Assembly (NCBI RefSeq): GCF_003478995.1
Contig: NZ_QUGI01000008.1
Location: 120,034-137,896, forward strand
DNA length: 17,863 nucleotides
Source of the DNA: Pseudoflavonifractor sp. AF19-9AC
Lineage (GTDB): Bacteria > Bacillota > Clostridia > Oscillospirales > Oscillospiraceae
Reading direction: 5' to 3'
In this document: in pieces, positions 1-5,584 of the stretch
How the letters are laid out: every line of letters begins with the position of its first letter
How positions within the stretch are numbered: position 1 is the first letter of the stretch
The notes under the pieces: generated by a model
Databases searched by the model: none
The model's input: the letters and a program-made list of their open reading frames with translations, nothing else
Told to the model about the DNA's origin: nothing
Made by a program: the position numbers and the translations under genes

Positions 1-2
1 TA

Positions 3-12
3 GAAACGTTTC
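3..12. promoter_or_regulatory. Short perfect palindrome GAAACGTTTC at the window edge
   Basis: This 10-bp perfect palindrome with a central CG lies 5 bp beyond the stop codon of the nuclease gene. Operators of LacI-family repressors share this central-CG, A/T-flanked form. It may belong to the control region of a gene outside the window. A 10-bp palindrome can also arise by chance, and no promoter is visible in the few bases available. Confidence 0.25.
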
Positions 13-17
13 AATAT

Positions 18-935
18 TCAGGGCTTGCAGATGCCGCAGGGGGAGTAGCCCTGGGCGATCAGATCCTCCCGGCTGCCGGTATAGTCCTGCCGGTTGGAGG
101 GGGACATGCTCTCTACACCGGAGCAAGAGGGGAGATGGAACTTCTGAGAACTGGTGTTGAGTACATAGCTCTGCTGGCTGTCCTGGGAACTGTCCGGACG
201 GTCGGTCCCACTCAGCCAGCTCTCTCCGGTGGCGTAGTCGATCTCCACCCCTGGCTGTACATTGTAGACGTACACGCAGAAGCAGACGCCGGCTCCCTCG
301 TCCTCCACGGACCAGCCCTCCATCAAAACTCCGCTGGCCAAAAGGTTGTCCCCCTGGAAGACGGGGGTCACCCGATAAGCCACGTGGTTCCCGGTCTCCT
401 TGATGTAGTCGGCAGTGAGGTTTTCAAAGGGAAGCATGCCCTCGGTGTTGAGGTAGCGGGTTCCGGTGATGAGGTTGTCCTCGTTGGCGTTCTCACCTGT
501 GAGCTGGAACCCGATGAGGTGGCAGCGATTGTAGAGGTATTTCCCGTCCACGCAGTCATATTTCACGGTGTGCCATCCGGTGGGCTTCACCTGCCCGATG
601 CTGCCCCGGTCCTCGGTGGGCATCAGGTCCTGCCCTACACAGGCATAGGCGGCGGTACAGCGGCCCAGGCTGTCCCGCTGGCCGTAAGTCTCAAAGGAGT
701 CGGAGGACAGGTCGGCCGTGGTGAAATAGGGGACGTTGTCATGGATGGAAACGTAGGGTTGGCCGGAGTAGGCCGGGACATCGGAGAGCTGAAAGGACTC
801 GCCGGAGGAGAACGAACTGCCCGAAACGCCGGAATCTGCCTGAGAGGAGGCGGAAGGGGAGAGACCGCTGCAGCCAGTCAGCAGGGAGAGGAGAAGAACC
901 AGGGCCAGCAAACGGGCCGCAATTGCGTGTTTCAT
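18..935 (-). CDS. DNA/RNA non-specific endonuclease lipoprotein (DNA-entry nuclease type)
   Basis: Exported, probably lipid-anchored nuclease of 305 aa. The N-terminus is a lipoprotein signal (residues 1-22, lipobox LLTGC, Cys22), followed by a Ser-rich linker to about residue 50. The central domain (about 60-235) resembles the EndA/DNA-entry nuclease branch of the His-Me endonucleases. Its catalytic block is NRCHLIGF (His139; most relatives have DRGH), followed by NEDNLITGTRYLN with a likely metal-binding Asn154. A C-terminal segment (about 257-305) with HLPSC near the start and CGIC at the end looks like the small Cys/His module that many Clostridia append to such nucleases; zinc binding is an inference. 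Its ATG overlaps the stop of the upstream 137-aa gene (ATGA), so the two are translationally coupled. The likely role is degradation of extracellular DNA for nutrition or uptake. It is probably unrelated to the sugar locus. Confidence 0.85.
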   Translation of the reverse strand: MKHAIAARLLALVLLLSLLTGCSGLSPSASSQADSGVSGSSFSSGESFQLSDVPAYSGQPYVSIHDNVPYFTTADLSSDSFETYGQRDSLGRCTAAYACVGQDLMPTEDRGSIGQVKPTGWHTVKYDCVDGKYLYNRCHLIGFQLTGENANEDNLITGTRYLNTEGMLPFENLTADYIKETGNHVAYRVTPVFQGDNLLASGVLMEGWSVEDEGAGVCFCVYVYNVQPGVEIDYATGESWLSGTDRPDSSQDSQQSYVLNTSSQKFHLPSCSGVESMSPSNRQDYTGSREDLIAQGYSPCGICKP

Positions 936-1345
936 CTTACATAGACCTCCTGAGTAATCGTGTCATGGGAAAAGCCGGAAAAATCCTGACGCTCTGTCAC
1001 GTGCCAGCCGTGCTGGGCCAGGGGCAGATCCAGAAAGGTGTCGGCGGGGTACAGACGGTTCCAGCGAAACAGAATGACCTGCTCCAGCTTGTCCTCGCAG
1101 TCCAGCAGGGACTGGAGCTCCAAAAAGCAGAATTCACCCGGACCGGCCCGCAGCAAAAAGTCCTCCGCAATCCGGATCTGTCCCGCATACTCCGGCTCAA
1201 ACTGCCCGGCGGAATAGGCGCTCATCCAGACCGGACGGGAGCCTGCCTGCGCCATCAGCTTGCGGCGGAGGGCGCGGTCCTGGCTCTGACGCCGGCCATT
1301 GAAGGAAACGCCGCCCCGATCATCCACACACAGTGCTGCAATCAT
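932..1345 (-). CDS. Conserved hypothetical protein, 137 aa, coupled to the nuclease gene
   Basis: I can assign no function. The open frame extends further upstream, but I choose the ATG at 1345 because AGGAGG lies 7 bp ahead of it and the protein then begins with the conserved-looking stretch CVDDRGGVSFNGRRQSQD (from residue 6). The extra upstream residues look like translated leader. I recall similar small proteins in other Clostridia with this same N-terminal block, which suggests a genuine family. There is no signal peptide, membrane segment or cysteine cluster; the protein is soluble, acidic in the middle (ELQSLLDCEDKLEQV) and rich in aromatic residues near the end. The last codons overlap the nuclease start (ATGA), so production is probably linked to that of the exported nuclease. 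Whether this protein stays inside the cell as a partner or inhibitor is unknown. Confidence 0.7.
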   Translation of the reverse strand: MIAALCVDDRGGVSFNGRRQSQDRALRRKLMAQAGSRPVWMSAYSAGQFEPEYAGQIRIAEDFLLRAGPGEFCFLELQSLLDCEDKLEQVILFRWNRLYPADTFLDLPLAQHGWHVTERQDFSGFSHDTITQEVYVR

Positions 1346-1352
1346 AGGAACT

Positions 1353-1358
1353 CCTCCT
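1353..1358 (-). promoter_or_regulatory. Ribosome-binding site AGGAGG that fixes the start of the 137-aa gene
   Basis: A perfect AGGAGG on the minus strand sits 7 bp before the ATG at 1345. It decides against the longer open frame that reaches 1510, which would run back through the leader into the cyclase terminator. Confidence 0.8.
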
Positions 1359-1366
1359 GTTCTTTC

Positions 1367-1390
1367 CCGGCGGACAGACCTGTCTGCCGG
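1367..1390. repeat. Imperfect 24-bp inverted repeat in the leader of the 137-aa gene
   Basis: The arms CCGGC and GACAG pair with CTGTC and GCCGG around a very short centre, with one non-Watson-Crick position in each arm. Read on the plus strand the hairpin is followed by ACTTTTTG, which looks like a terminator against plus-strand transcription. On the minus strand it would be a leader hairpin just upstream of the ribosome-binding site. Its role is undetermined. Confidence 0.4.
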
Positions 1391-1497
1391 ACTTTTTGCT
1401 CTGATGCCATGTATTTTGTCAGAAAAGGGGTTCCATAAACCGGACTTTTCTGCAAAGCCGATAGGGACTGTGAGACACAAAAGCTGGACCGAAGAAA

Positions 1498-1526
1498 AGA
1501 GCAGCCCCACAGCGTGGGGCTGCTCT
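1498..1526 (-). terminator. Intrinsic terminator of the cyclase gene
   Basis: A perfect 13-bp stem (AGAGCAGCCCCAC and complement) with a 3-nt loop. On the minus strand it is followed by TTTCTTC. It lies 32 bp past the stop of the cyclase gene and separates that gene from the nuclease pair. Confidence 0.85.
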
Positions 1527-1557
1527 GGGAAAAAACTAAGTCAAGGGGTGTGGACGA

Positions 1558-2310
1558 TCAGGGAGTAATGGCCCACACACGGGCAGGCAGGCCGGTGGCA
1601 CCCTCGATGTTGGGGTAGGAGACCACCACCACCGCTCCGGCGGGAGCCACCTGGTCCAGATTGCAGAGGAGCTCCACCTGCAGCTTGCCCTGAGCGAGCA
1701 CGTACCGCTCACAGGCCAGGTCGCCGGCGGCGGCAGCCAGGGCGGAGGCGTCCGTGTCAATGGTCTCGTGGCCGTTGGCGGCGGCAGAACGTACCTCATA
1801 GAGGTACTTCAGCGCCTCCATGGACCAGCCGGGGCAGTGCTCGCCGCCCTCGGCGTCGAAGTTGGACAGGGCGTCCATACTGGGCCAGCGCTGGCCCCAG
1901 TCGGTGCGGAGAGCCACAAAGGCTCCGTCAGGGATGGGGCCATATTTGGCCTCATAGTCCTGAATGTCCTGCATCGTGACCGCATAGTGAACATCCTCCT
2001 TCACCTTTTCCGAGACGTCCACCACGCACAGAGGGAAGACCAGCTGCTGTACGCCGTAGGCCTGGGACAGCTTGCCATCGGGCACAAAGTGGCCGGGGAA
2101 GTCGATGTGGGTGCCGAACTGGCCGGGGAACTTGAAGGTCTGAATGAGACAGTCCAGCATGGGGTTGCCCCAGTCGTAGACAGTTTTGGACAGCTCCACC
2201 GAGCCGTCGGGGATCCCCGCCCAATAGGGGCTGTCGTTGTTCAGAGAGTGGGACAGGTCCACCCACCGGTACTGGCGGGCCTTTTCCAGTGCGTTCCAAA
2301 GCTCGTACAT
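1558..2310 (-). CDS. Cyclase-family (kynurenine formamidase-like) metal-dependent hydrolase
   Basis: Cytoplasmic 250-aa protein of the cyclase superfamily (PF04199), whose members include kynurenine formamidase and other metal-dependent amide or lactone hydrolases. The family hallmark is clear: FGTHIDFPGHF at residues 65-75, giving likely metal ligands His68, Asp70 and His74. A second conserved block, NGHETIDTDAS (about 179-189), supplies His181 and Glu182. Length is typical for the family. The start at 2310 has AAGGAGG about 10 bp upstream. The gene has its own promoter (TTGCGA, 17 bp, TATGAT) and its own terminator, so it is a single transcription unit. It need not be kynurenine formamidase: no tryptophan-pathway genes are nearby, and neighbouring sugar-type genes leave a lactone or amide substrate equally possible. 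Confidence 0.85.
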   Translation of the reverse strand: MYELWNALEKARQYRWVDLSHSLNNDSPYWAGIPDGSVELSKTVYDWGNPMLDCLIQTFKFPGQFGTHIDFPGHFVPDGKLSQAYGVQQLVFPLCVVDVSEKVKEDVHYAVTMQDIQDYEAKYGPIPDGAFVALRTDWGQRWPSMDALSNFDAEGGEHCPGWSMEALKYLYEVRSAAANGHETIDTDASALAAAAGDLACERYVLAQGKLQVELLCNLDQVAPAGAVVVVSYPNIEGATGLPARVWAITP

Positions 2311-2341
2311 ATCAGGGTCCTCCTTTTATCCTTGAGATGAA

Positions 2342-2358
2342 GCGGCCCTTGAGGCCGC
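2342..2358 (-). repeat. Small GC-rich hairpin in the cyclase leader
   Basis: GCGGCC and its complement flank a 5-nt loop in the predicted 5' untranslated region of the cyclase transcript, between the -10 box and the ribosome-binding site. There is no U-tract, so it is not a terminator. It could stabilise the message. Confidence 0.4.
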
Positions 2359-2372
2359 GGGGAATTACCAGT

Positions 2373-2401
2373 ATCATACCATTCCTGTGCCCTCTTCGCA
2401 A
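2373..2401 (-). promoter_or_regulatory. Promoter of the cyclase gene, sigma-A type with extended -10
   Basis: On the minus strand TTGCGA (2396-2401) is separated by exactly 17 bp from TATGAT (2373-2378). A TG lies one base ahead of the -10 box, giving an extended -10. Transcription would begin near 2366, about 55 bp before the cyclase ATG. The EamA gene stop lies just upstream, so the cyclase does not depend on read-through from that gene. Confidence 0.7.
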
Positions 2402-2419
2402 GGGACAGAAATAGACCGT

Positions 2420-3373
2420 TCATTCCAGGGCAGAGGGGCGATGCCCCTTGGCTTCCAGGATGCCGGGGATGATGGAGCACAGAGAGCCCGCCACAATGAG
2501 CACAATGCCCAGCAGCATGTTGGGGGAGACGACCTCTCCGTGGAGCAGCCAGGCCAGAACGGGGGACAGGGCCGGCTTGAAGAAGTAGACCAGGGAGACC
2601 ACGCTGGCAGGCTGGTACTCCATGGCCAAAAAGTAAGCGCAGAAGCCAATTCCGGCCACACCGGCAGAGACAAACAATACGTAGGGGAGGTTTTCCAGAG
2701 TATAGCCTGCAAAAATGGGAATGTTGGAAAAGGCGGGCAGCTGGGCGTCGATGAGCGCCTGGGCCACCGCCGGAATGTGGGTGATGAGGATAAAGACCAG
2801 CACGATGAGGCTGCCGAATAGGAAGCTAAAGCAGGTCACCACGGCACCGCCATATTCCGCACACTTCTTCTTGCCCATGACTCCGTAAACGGAAAAGAGC
2901 AGGGTGGAGAGCAGAGCGAGAAAGACGCCCCACAGGTTGAGCCGGGTGTGGAACGGGCTGATAATGGCGATGGTGCCGGCAATCTCCAGAATCAGAGCGG
3001 CGACATTGCGCCGCAGAATGGGCTCGCCCAGCACAAAAAAGGCCAAAAAGGTGACAAAAACCGGGTTGCAGCTGAAGAGTACGGCCACCACAGCGGAGTC
3101 CGTGTAGTTCACGGCCAGATGGAGAATGGGCATGCTCAGGGCGATGCCGGTGAGCCCAAGCAGGGCAAAGTAGCCAAGGGGTTTGGCATCCAGGTGCTTC
3201 TGCCGCTTTTTCAGGGTGTGCAGCGCCAGGGGCAGGAGAAACAAAAAGCCGATGGAGAACCGGGCCAGGGTGAGCTGGACCGAGTTAATCTGACCGGCGA
3301 TAAACTTCAGGACCACCTCAAAAGAGCTAAACAAAATCACCGCCACCGCGATGTAGAGATAGCCTTTCTTCAT
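2420..3373 (-). CDS. EamA/DMT-superfamily membrane transporter
   Basis: Integral membrane protein of 317 aa with about ten hydrophobic segments arranged as two EamA repeats, typical of the drug/metabolite transporter superfamily. The first repeat covers roughly residues 5-140 and contains NPVFVTFLAFFVLGEP near its end. The second covers roughly 150-305 and contains the matching PALSPVLAWLLHGEVV. Both end in the loop-plus-acidic pattern (GEP/GEV) common in this family. I place the start at the ATG at 3373 (MKKGYLYIAV), because the upstream extension of the open frame is low-complexity and runs through the promoter and the neighbouring terminator. The ribosome-binding site is weak (AAGAAGG, about 11 bp away). 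Substrate is unknown; many homologues export amino acids or metabolites. A palindrome surrounding its promoter suggests specific control. Confidence 0.85.
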   Translation of the reverse strand: MKKGYLYIAVAVILFSSFEVVLKFIAGQINSVQLTLARFSIGFLFLLPLALHTLKKRQKHLDAKPLGYFALLGLTGIALSMPILHLAVNYTDSAVVAVLFSCNPVFVTFLAFFVLGEPILRRNVAALILEIAGTIAIISPFHTRLNLWGVFLALLSTLLFSVYGVMGKKKCAEYGGAVVTCFSFLFGSLIVLVFILITHIPAVAQALIDAQLPAFSNIPIFAGYTLENLPYVLFVSAGVAGIGFCAYFLAMEYQPASVVSLVYFFKPALSPVLAWLLHGEVVSPNMLLGIVLIVAGSLCSIIPGILEAKGHRPSALE

Positions 3374-3463
3374 GGAACGTGACGCCTTCTTCCGGATGTT
3401 CTCAATTATATATACAGCTGCAGCGGATAAGTGCGCTGTGGTGACCCGAAACAGTGGATCCTT

Positions 3464-3489
3464 CCACATTATTATTGTAGCGAATGTGG
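3464..3489. promoter_or_regulatory. Operator-like inverted repeat around the EamA -10 box
   Basis: CCACATT (3464-3470) and AATGTGG (3483-3489) form 7-bp perfect arms 12 bp apart, extendable to CTTCCACATT/AATGTGGGAAG with one bulge. The -10 box of the EamA promoter lies between the arms, so a protein bound here would block polymerase. No regulator gene is adjacent. Confidence 0.5.
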
Positions 3490-3502
3490 GAAGAAAATTC
3501 AA
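3474..3502 (-). promoter_or_regulatory. Promoter of the EamA transporter gene
   Basis: On the minus strand TTGAAT (3497-3502) and TACAAT (3474-3479) are 17 bp apart. Transcription would start near 3467, leaving an approximately 95-nt leader. A second TATAAT-like sequence lies further downstream in TGTATATATAATTG, but it lacks a convincing -35 box. Confidence 0.65.
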
Positions 3503-3585
3503 TAAGCGGCGTGGGGCGGGGCAAGGAGTATTTATGAATTTTGGGCTTTGGCAGAATTGTGGGACTGCAAAAGTGAGCAAATCAA

Positions 3586-3624
3586 AACAGCAGAGACAAC
3601 GAAAAGATCGTTGCCTCTGCTGTT
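3586..3624 (-). terminator. Intrinsic terminator of the SGNH hydrolase gene
   Basis: Long hairpin: 10-bp outer stem (AACAGCAGAG), one A/C mismatch, then a 6-bp inner stem and a 5-nt loop. On the minus strand it is followed by TTGATTTG directly after the stem's terminal TT. It lies about 39 bp past the hydrolase stop and insulates the EamA promoter region from upstream transcription. Confidence 0.8.
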
Positions 3625-3662
3625 GGTACACAAGAATGAATTGAATCTGGGGCAAAACGGAA

Positions 3663-4319
3663 TTATCCGAGCATTTCCCAGACCTTTGCGGCCACGGCAT
3701 TTCCCAACTTGGCATGGTCGGCCTTGGAATAATGCAGACCGTCCAACTCGTTGATCTCGAAATCCATTTCGCTGCAGTCCAGGAAGCCGCAGCCATAGCG
3801 CTGAGCAATATCCCGATACAGGGCGCCCAGCTGTACGCTCTTTTCATACGCCAGAGGTCCGTAGCTGAAGCCGAAAATCATGTCCGCAATGTTCTCTTTT
3901 ACAGGAGCGGGTGCAATCAGAAGGACCTTGGGAGCGGGGTAGTTGTAGTAGGACTGCTGGGCGGCAATGACCAGCTTTTCCATACCGAACGCGATCATGC
4001 CGGCGGAGAGATTGAACATGTGCTTCAGTTCGTTGACGCCCATTTGAAGGATGACCAGATCCAGCGGAGCCTGCGCATCCAAAGCGGTCTCCAGACTGGC
4101 CAGACCGAGGCGGTGAGGGAAATAGGGGTCCTCGACCATGTTGGTGCGGGCGTTGAGGGCATCTTCGATGATGCGGTAATCCGGCCCCAGAAGGTTCTGG
4201 ACAATGCCGGGCCAGCGCTCGTGGAAGGCCATTCTCTGTCCGGAACCAAGGGCGGGATCGTATGTGGTATAGTCGTAGCCCCAGGTGTTGGAATCTCCAA
4301 AGCAGAGTATGTGTTTCAT
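3663..4319 (-). CDS. SGNH/GDSL-family hydrolase (esterase type)
   Basis: Cytoplasmic 218-aa hydrolase of the SGNH superfamily; no signal peptide is present. Block I is CFGDSNTWG with nucleophile Ser10. Block III is GVNEL at 94-98 with Asn96, where the usual sequence is GTND. Block V is DGLH, giving Asp193 and His196 for the catalytic triad. Block II is unusual: the family pattern GLxGRT appears here as ALNART (54-59), so both expected glycines, one usually part of the oxyanion hole, are alanine. The enzyme may be altered in activity or substrate. Relatives remove acyl or acetyl groups from sugars and other esters. AAAGGAG lies about 7 bp ahead of the ATG. It lies immediately downstream of the BtpA-family gene on the same strand, with a terminator between, so any co-transcription would need read-through. 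A role in de-esterifying the imported compound is an inference. Confidence 0.85.
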   Translation of the reverse strand: MKHILCFGDSNTWGYDYTTYDPALGSGQRMAFHERWPGIVQNLLGPDYRIIEDALNARTNMVEDPYFPHRLGLASLETALDAQAPLDLVILQMGVNELKHMFNLSAGMIAFGMEKLVIAAQQSYYNYPAPKVLLIAPAPVKENIADMIFGFSYGPLAYEKSVQLGALYRDIAQRYGCGFLDCSEMDFEINELDGLHYSKADHAKLGNAVAAKVWEMLG

Positions 4320-4389
4320 AAAACGGCTCCTTTCCTGACTTGATTTCTATGCAGAAGCAACTGCGATAGGTAAAACAGGGGATAAGGGG

Positions 4390-4419
4390 AAAAGGGAGCA
4401 TAGAACTATGCTCCCTTTT
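4390..4419. terminator. Symmetric terminator between the BtpA-family and SGNH genes
   Basis: AAAAGGGAGCATAG and its exact complement are separated by two bases, a 14-bp perfect palindrome with A and T runs on either side. It can therefore act in both directions. Its main task is ending the minus-strand BtpA-family transcript, 25 bp after that stop. No strong promoter is evident between this element and the SGNH gene, so partial read-through is likely. Confidence 0.8.
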
Positions 4420-4443
4420 CTTGTAATGGCTGTCTTAACGGTT

Positions 4444-5247
4444 TCAGCGGATGCTGTGTACCTTGTCCATAAACTCCTTGACCCGGTCCAGTTCCACGTG
4501 GTTGTCGAACAGACCATCCTTCTTAAAGGTGGTGCCGACTACGGCGCCGTCAGCAATGGACAGAATCTTTTCAATTGTATTGACCTTGCAGCCGGTGTTG
4601 GCAAAGACGGCCGTTTCGGGAATGGTATTCTTTACGCGGGCCAGAATGTCGGTGTCGGTGGCGGCACCGGCAGTGATGCCGGAAACACAGATGACGTCAG
4701 GCCGGTTGTTGAACACGGTGGTTTTGGCGATCTGCTCGATGGGACGGTCGGCCAGATATTTGGCGGCCTCGGGAACGATGTTCCAGAGCAGCTTTACATC
4801 CTTCAGGCCAAGGCGCATCTGGTGACGCACAATAGCGCCGGGATCGGTGTCCCAAAGGCCGTAATCAGAGGCGTATACGCCGGACATGATTTCGCGAATG
4901 AACTTGGCGCCGGTGGCAGCAGCCAGATCCAGAGAGGCATAGGGATCCCACAGCATATTTACGCCGAAGGGGATCTTGATCTCACTCTTCAGTTCGCCGA
5001 TGACACGGGCCATACAGGCGGTGGTCACGGGCTCCACCTTGGTCAGATAGGGCAGGCTGAACTCATTGGAGAACATGACCGCGTCAACGCCGCCCTCCTG
5101 AAGGGCAAGGAACTCGGCCCGAGCCATCTCCACAACCTTTTCCATTCCGCCATCCGCATCAAAATAAGGATCGCCGGGCAGAGCACGCACATGGCACATA
5201 GCGACAATAGGCTTGTGAGTGCCAAAGGTTTCTTTAATCCAGTCCAT
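4444..5247 (-). CDS. BtpA/SgcQ-family TIM-barrel protein
   Basis: Soluble 267-aa protein of the BtpA/SgcQ family (PF03437). Recognisable family blocks are GVDAVMFSNEF at about 54-63, VSGITAGAATD at 188-198, NTGCKVNTI at 217-225 and ADGAVVGTTFKKDG at 232-245. The last two resemble phosphate-binding loops of TIM barrels. Enzymatic activity of the family is not established to my knowledge; known members are cyanobacterial BtpA, linked to photosystem I biogenesis, and E. coli SgcQ, encoded in the sgc sugar-type cluster. I choose the ATG at 5247 because AAGGAGG lies 9 bp ahead; the longer frame runs through the promoter. Its promoter carries the same ATCACGCAT motif as the two plus-strand promoters, arguing that it belongs to the same regulon and acts on the imported compound or its phosphate. 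Confidence 0.85.
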   Translation of the reverse strand: MDWIKETFGTHKPIVAMCHVRALPGDPYFDADGGMEKVVEMARAEFLALQEGGVDAVMFSNEFSLPYLTKVEPVTTACMARVIGELKSEIKIPFGVNMLWDPYASLDLAAATGAKFIREIMSGVYASDYGLWDTDPGAIVRHQMRLGLKDVKLLWNIVPEAAKYLADRPIEQIAKTTVFNNRPDVICVSGITAGAATDTDILARVKNTIPETAVFANTGCKVNTIEKILSIADGAVVGTTFKKDGLFDNHVELDRVKEFMDKVHSIR

Positions 5248-5368
5248 CAGTGACTTCCTCCTTAAAACTTCTTGAACTGAAATCCCTTCAGTCCTTCCAC
5301 ACAATTCAGAACAGCCGACCTTGATATAAGGGGAGATTTCCAGCGGCCGGATTGTTCTCCTTAAAGTA

Positions 5369-5397
5369 ACCATAGCATATGCGTGATGGGTTGTCAA
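5369..5397 (-). promoter_or_regulatory. Promoter of the BtpA-family gene
   Basis: On the minus strand a consensus TTGACA (5392-5397) is followed after 17 bp by TATGGT (5369-5374). The motif ATCACGCAT (5379-5387) lies inside the spacer, so a bound protein would be expected to repress this promoter. Confidence 0.65.
5379..5387 (-). promoter_or_regulatory. Shared motif ATCACGCAT, copy 1 (BtpA promoter)
   Basis: Minus-strand copy of a 9-bp sequence that also occurs at 5485-5493 and 6550-6558. Here it sits between the -35 and -10 boxes. The regulator is unknown; the DeoR-family protein encoded at 12432 is the only local candidate. Confidence 0.5.
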
Positions 5398-5484
5398 CCG
5401 AAAAAATGAGTATATTTGATTAATTTTGATCTGTTTGTTTCTCAAAACAAAGCGAGGACTCAAAATGATTCAAAATTATGAAAA

Positions 5485-5493
5485 ATCACGCAT
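5485..5493 (+). promoter_or_regulatory. Shared motif ATCACGCAT, copy 2 (oxidoreductase promoter)
   Basis: Located 7 bp upstream of the TTGACA box. The identity with copy 3 extends to AAAATCACGCATT (5482-5494). Its place directly upstream of the -35 box is typical of activator sites, although a repressor can also bind there. Confidence 0.55.
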
Positions 5494-5500
5494 TTTTGCA

Positions 5501-5530
5501 TTGACACACTAGTGTGGCATGAGCTATACT
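5501..5530 (+). promoter_or_regulatory. Promoter of the oxidoreductase gene
   Basis: TTGACA (5501-5506) and TATACT (5525-5530) are 18 bp apart; transcription would start near 5537. The spacer begins with the palindrome CACACTAGTGTG. Confidence 0.75.
5505..5516. promoter_or_regulatory. Perfect 12-bp palindrome CACACTAGTGTG overlapping the -35 box
   Basis: The palindrome overlaps the end of the -35 hexamer and the start of the spacer. With one mismatch it extends to 18 bp (5502-5519). This position suits a repressor operator. The core ACTAGT recurs in the next promoter at 6583-6588. Confidence 0.5.
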
Positions 5531-5584
5531 GCAGGTAGAAATGTCCCGCAAAGCATCGGGATGGAAGAAAGGAGTCAGTACAAG

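Larger units (their letters stand above)
5248..5584. promoter_or_regulatory. Divergent control region between the BtpA-family and oxidoreductase genes
   Basis: This 337-bp gene-free stretch contains a 120-nt leader of the BtpA-family transcript (with a small ACTGAA/TTCAGT hairpin), back-to-back promoters about 100 bp apart, and a strongly AT-rich middle (about 5398-5500) with repeated TCAAAA. It also carries two copies of the motif ATCACGCAT, one on each strand, and a 12-bp palindrome in the plus-strand promoter. I see no small gene in it. Confidence 0.7.

Noticed and set aside
135..944. A 269-codon open frame on the plus strand opposite the nuclease gene
   Set aside because: It has no ribosome-binding site or recognisable motif, and the minus strand has a lipoprotein signal and nuclease motifs.
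1558..2310. Naming the cyclase-family gene kynB
   Set aside because: The family motif fits, but there is no tryptophan-degradation context and the family is functionally diverse.
3374..3847. N-terminal extension of the EamA reading frame
   Set aside because: It runs through the predicted promoter, the operator-like repeat and the SGNH terminator. The hydrophobic transporter sequence begins at the ATG at 3373.
4320..4389. A separate promoter for the SGNH hydrolase gene
   Set aside because: Only weak matches are present (TTTACC, 17 bp, CATAGA). I do not call it; read-through of the upstream terminator remains possible.
5248..5463. N-terminal extension of the BtpA reading frame
   Set aside because: It covers the promoter and leader. 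A strong AAGGAGG selects the ATG at 5247, and family similarity begins there.
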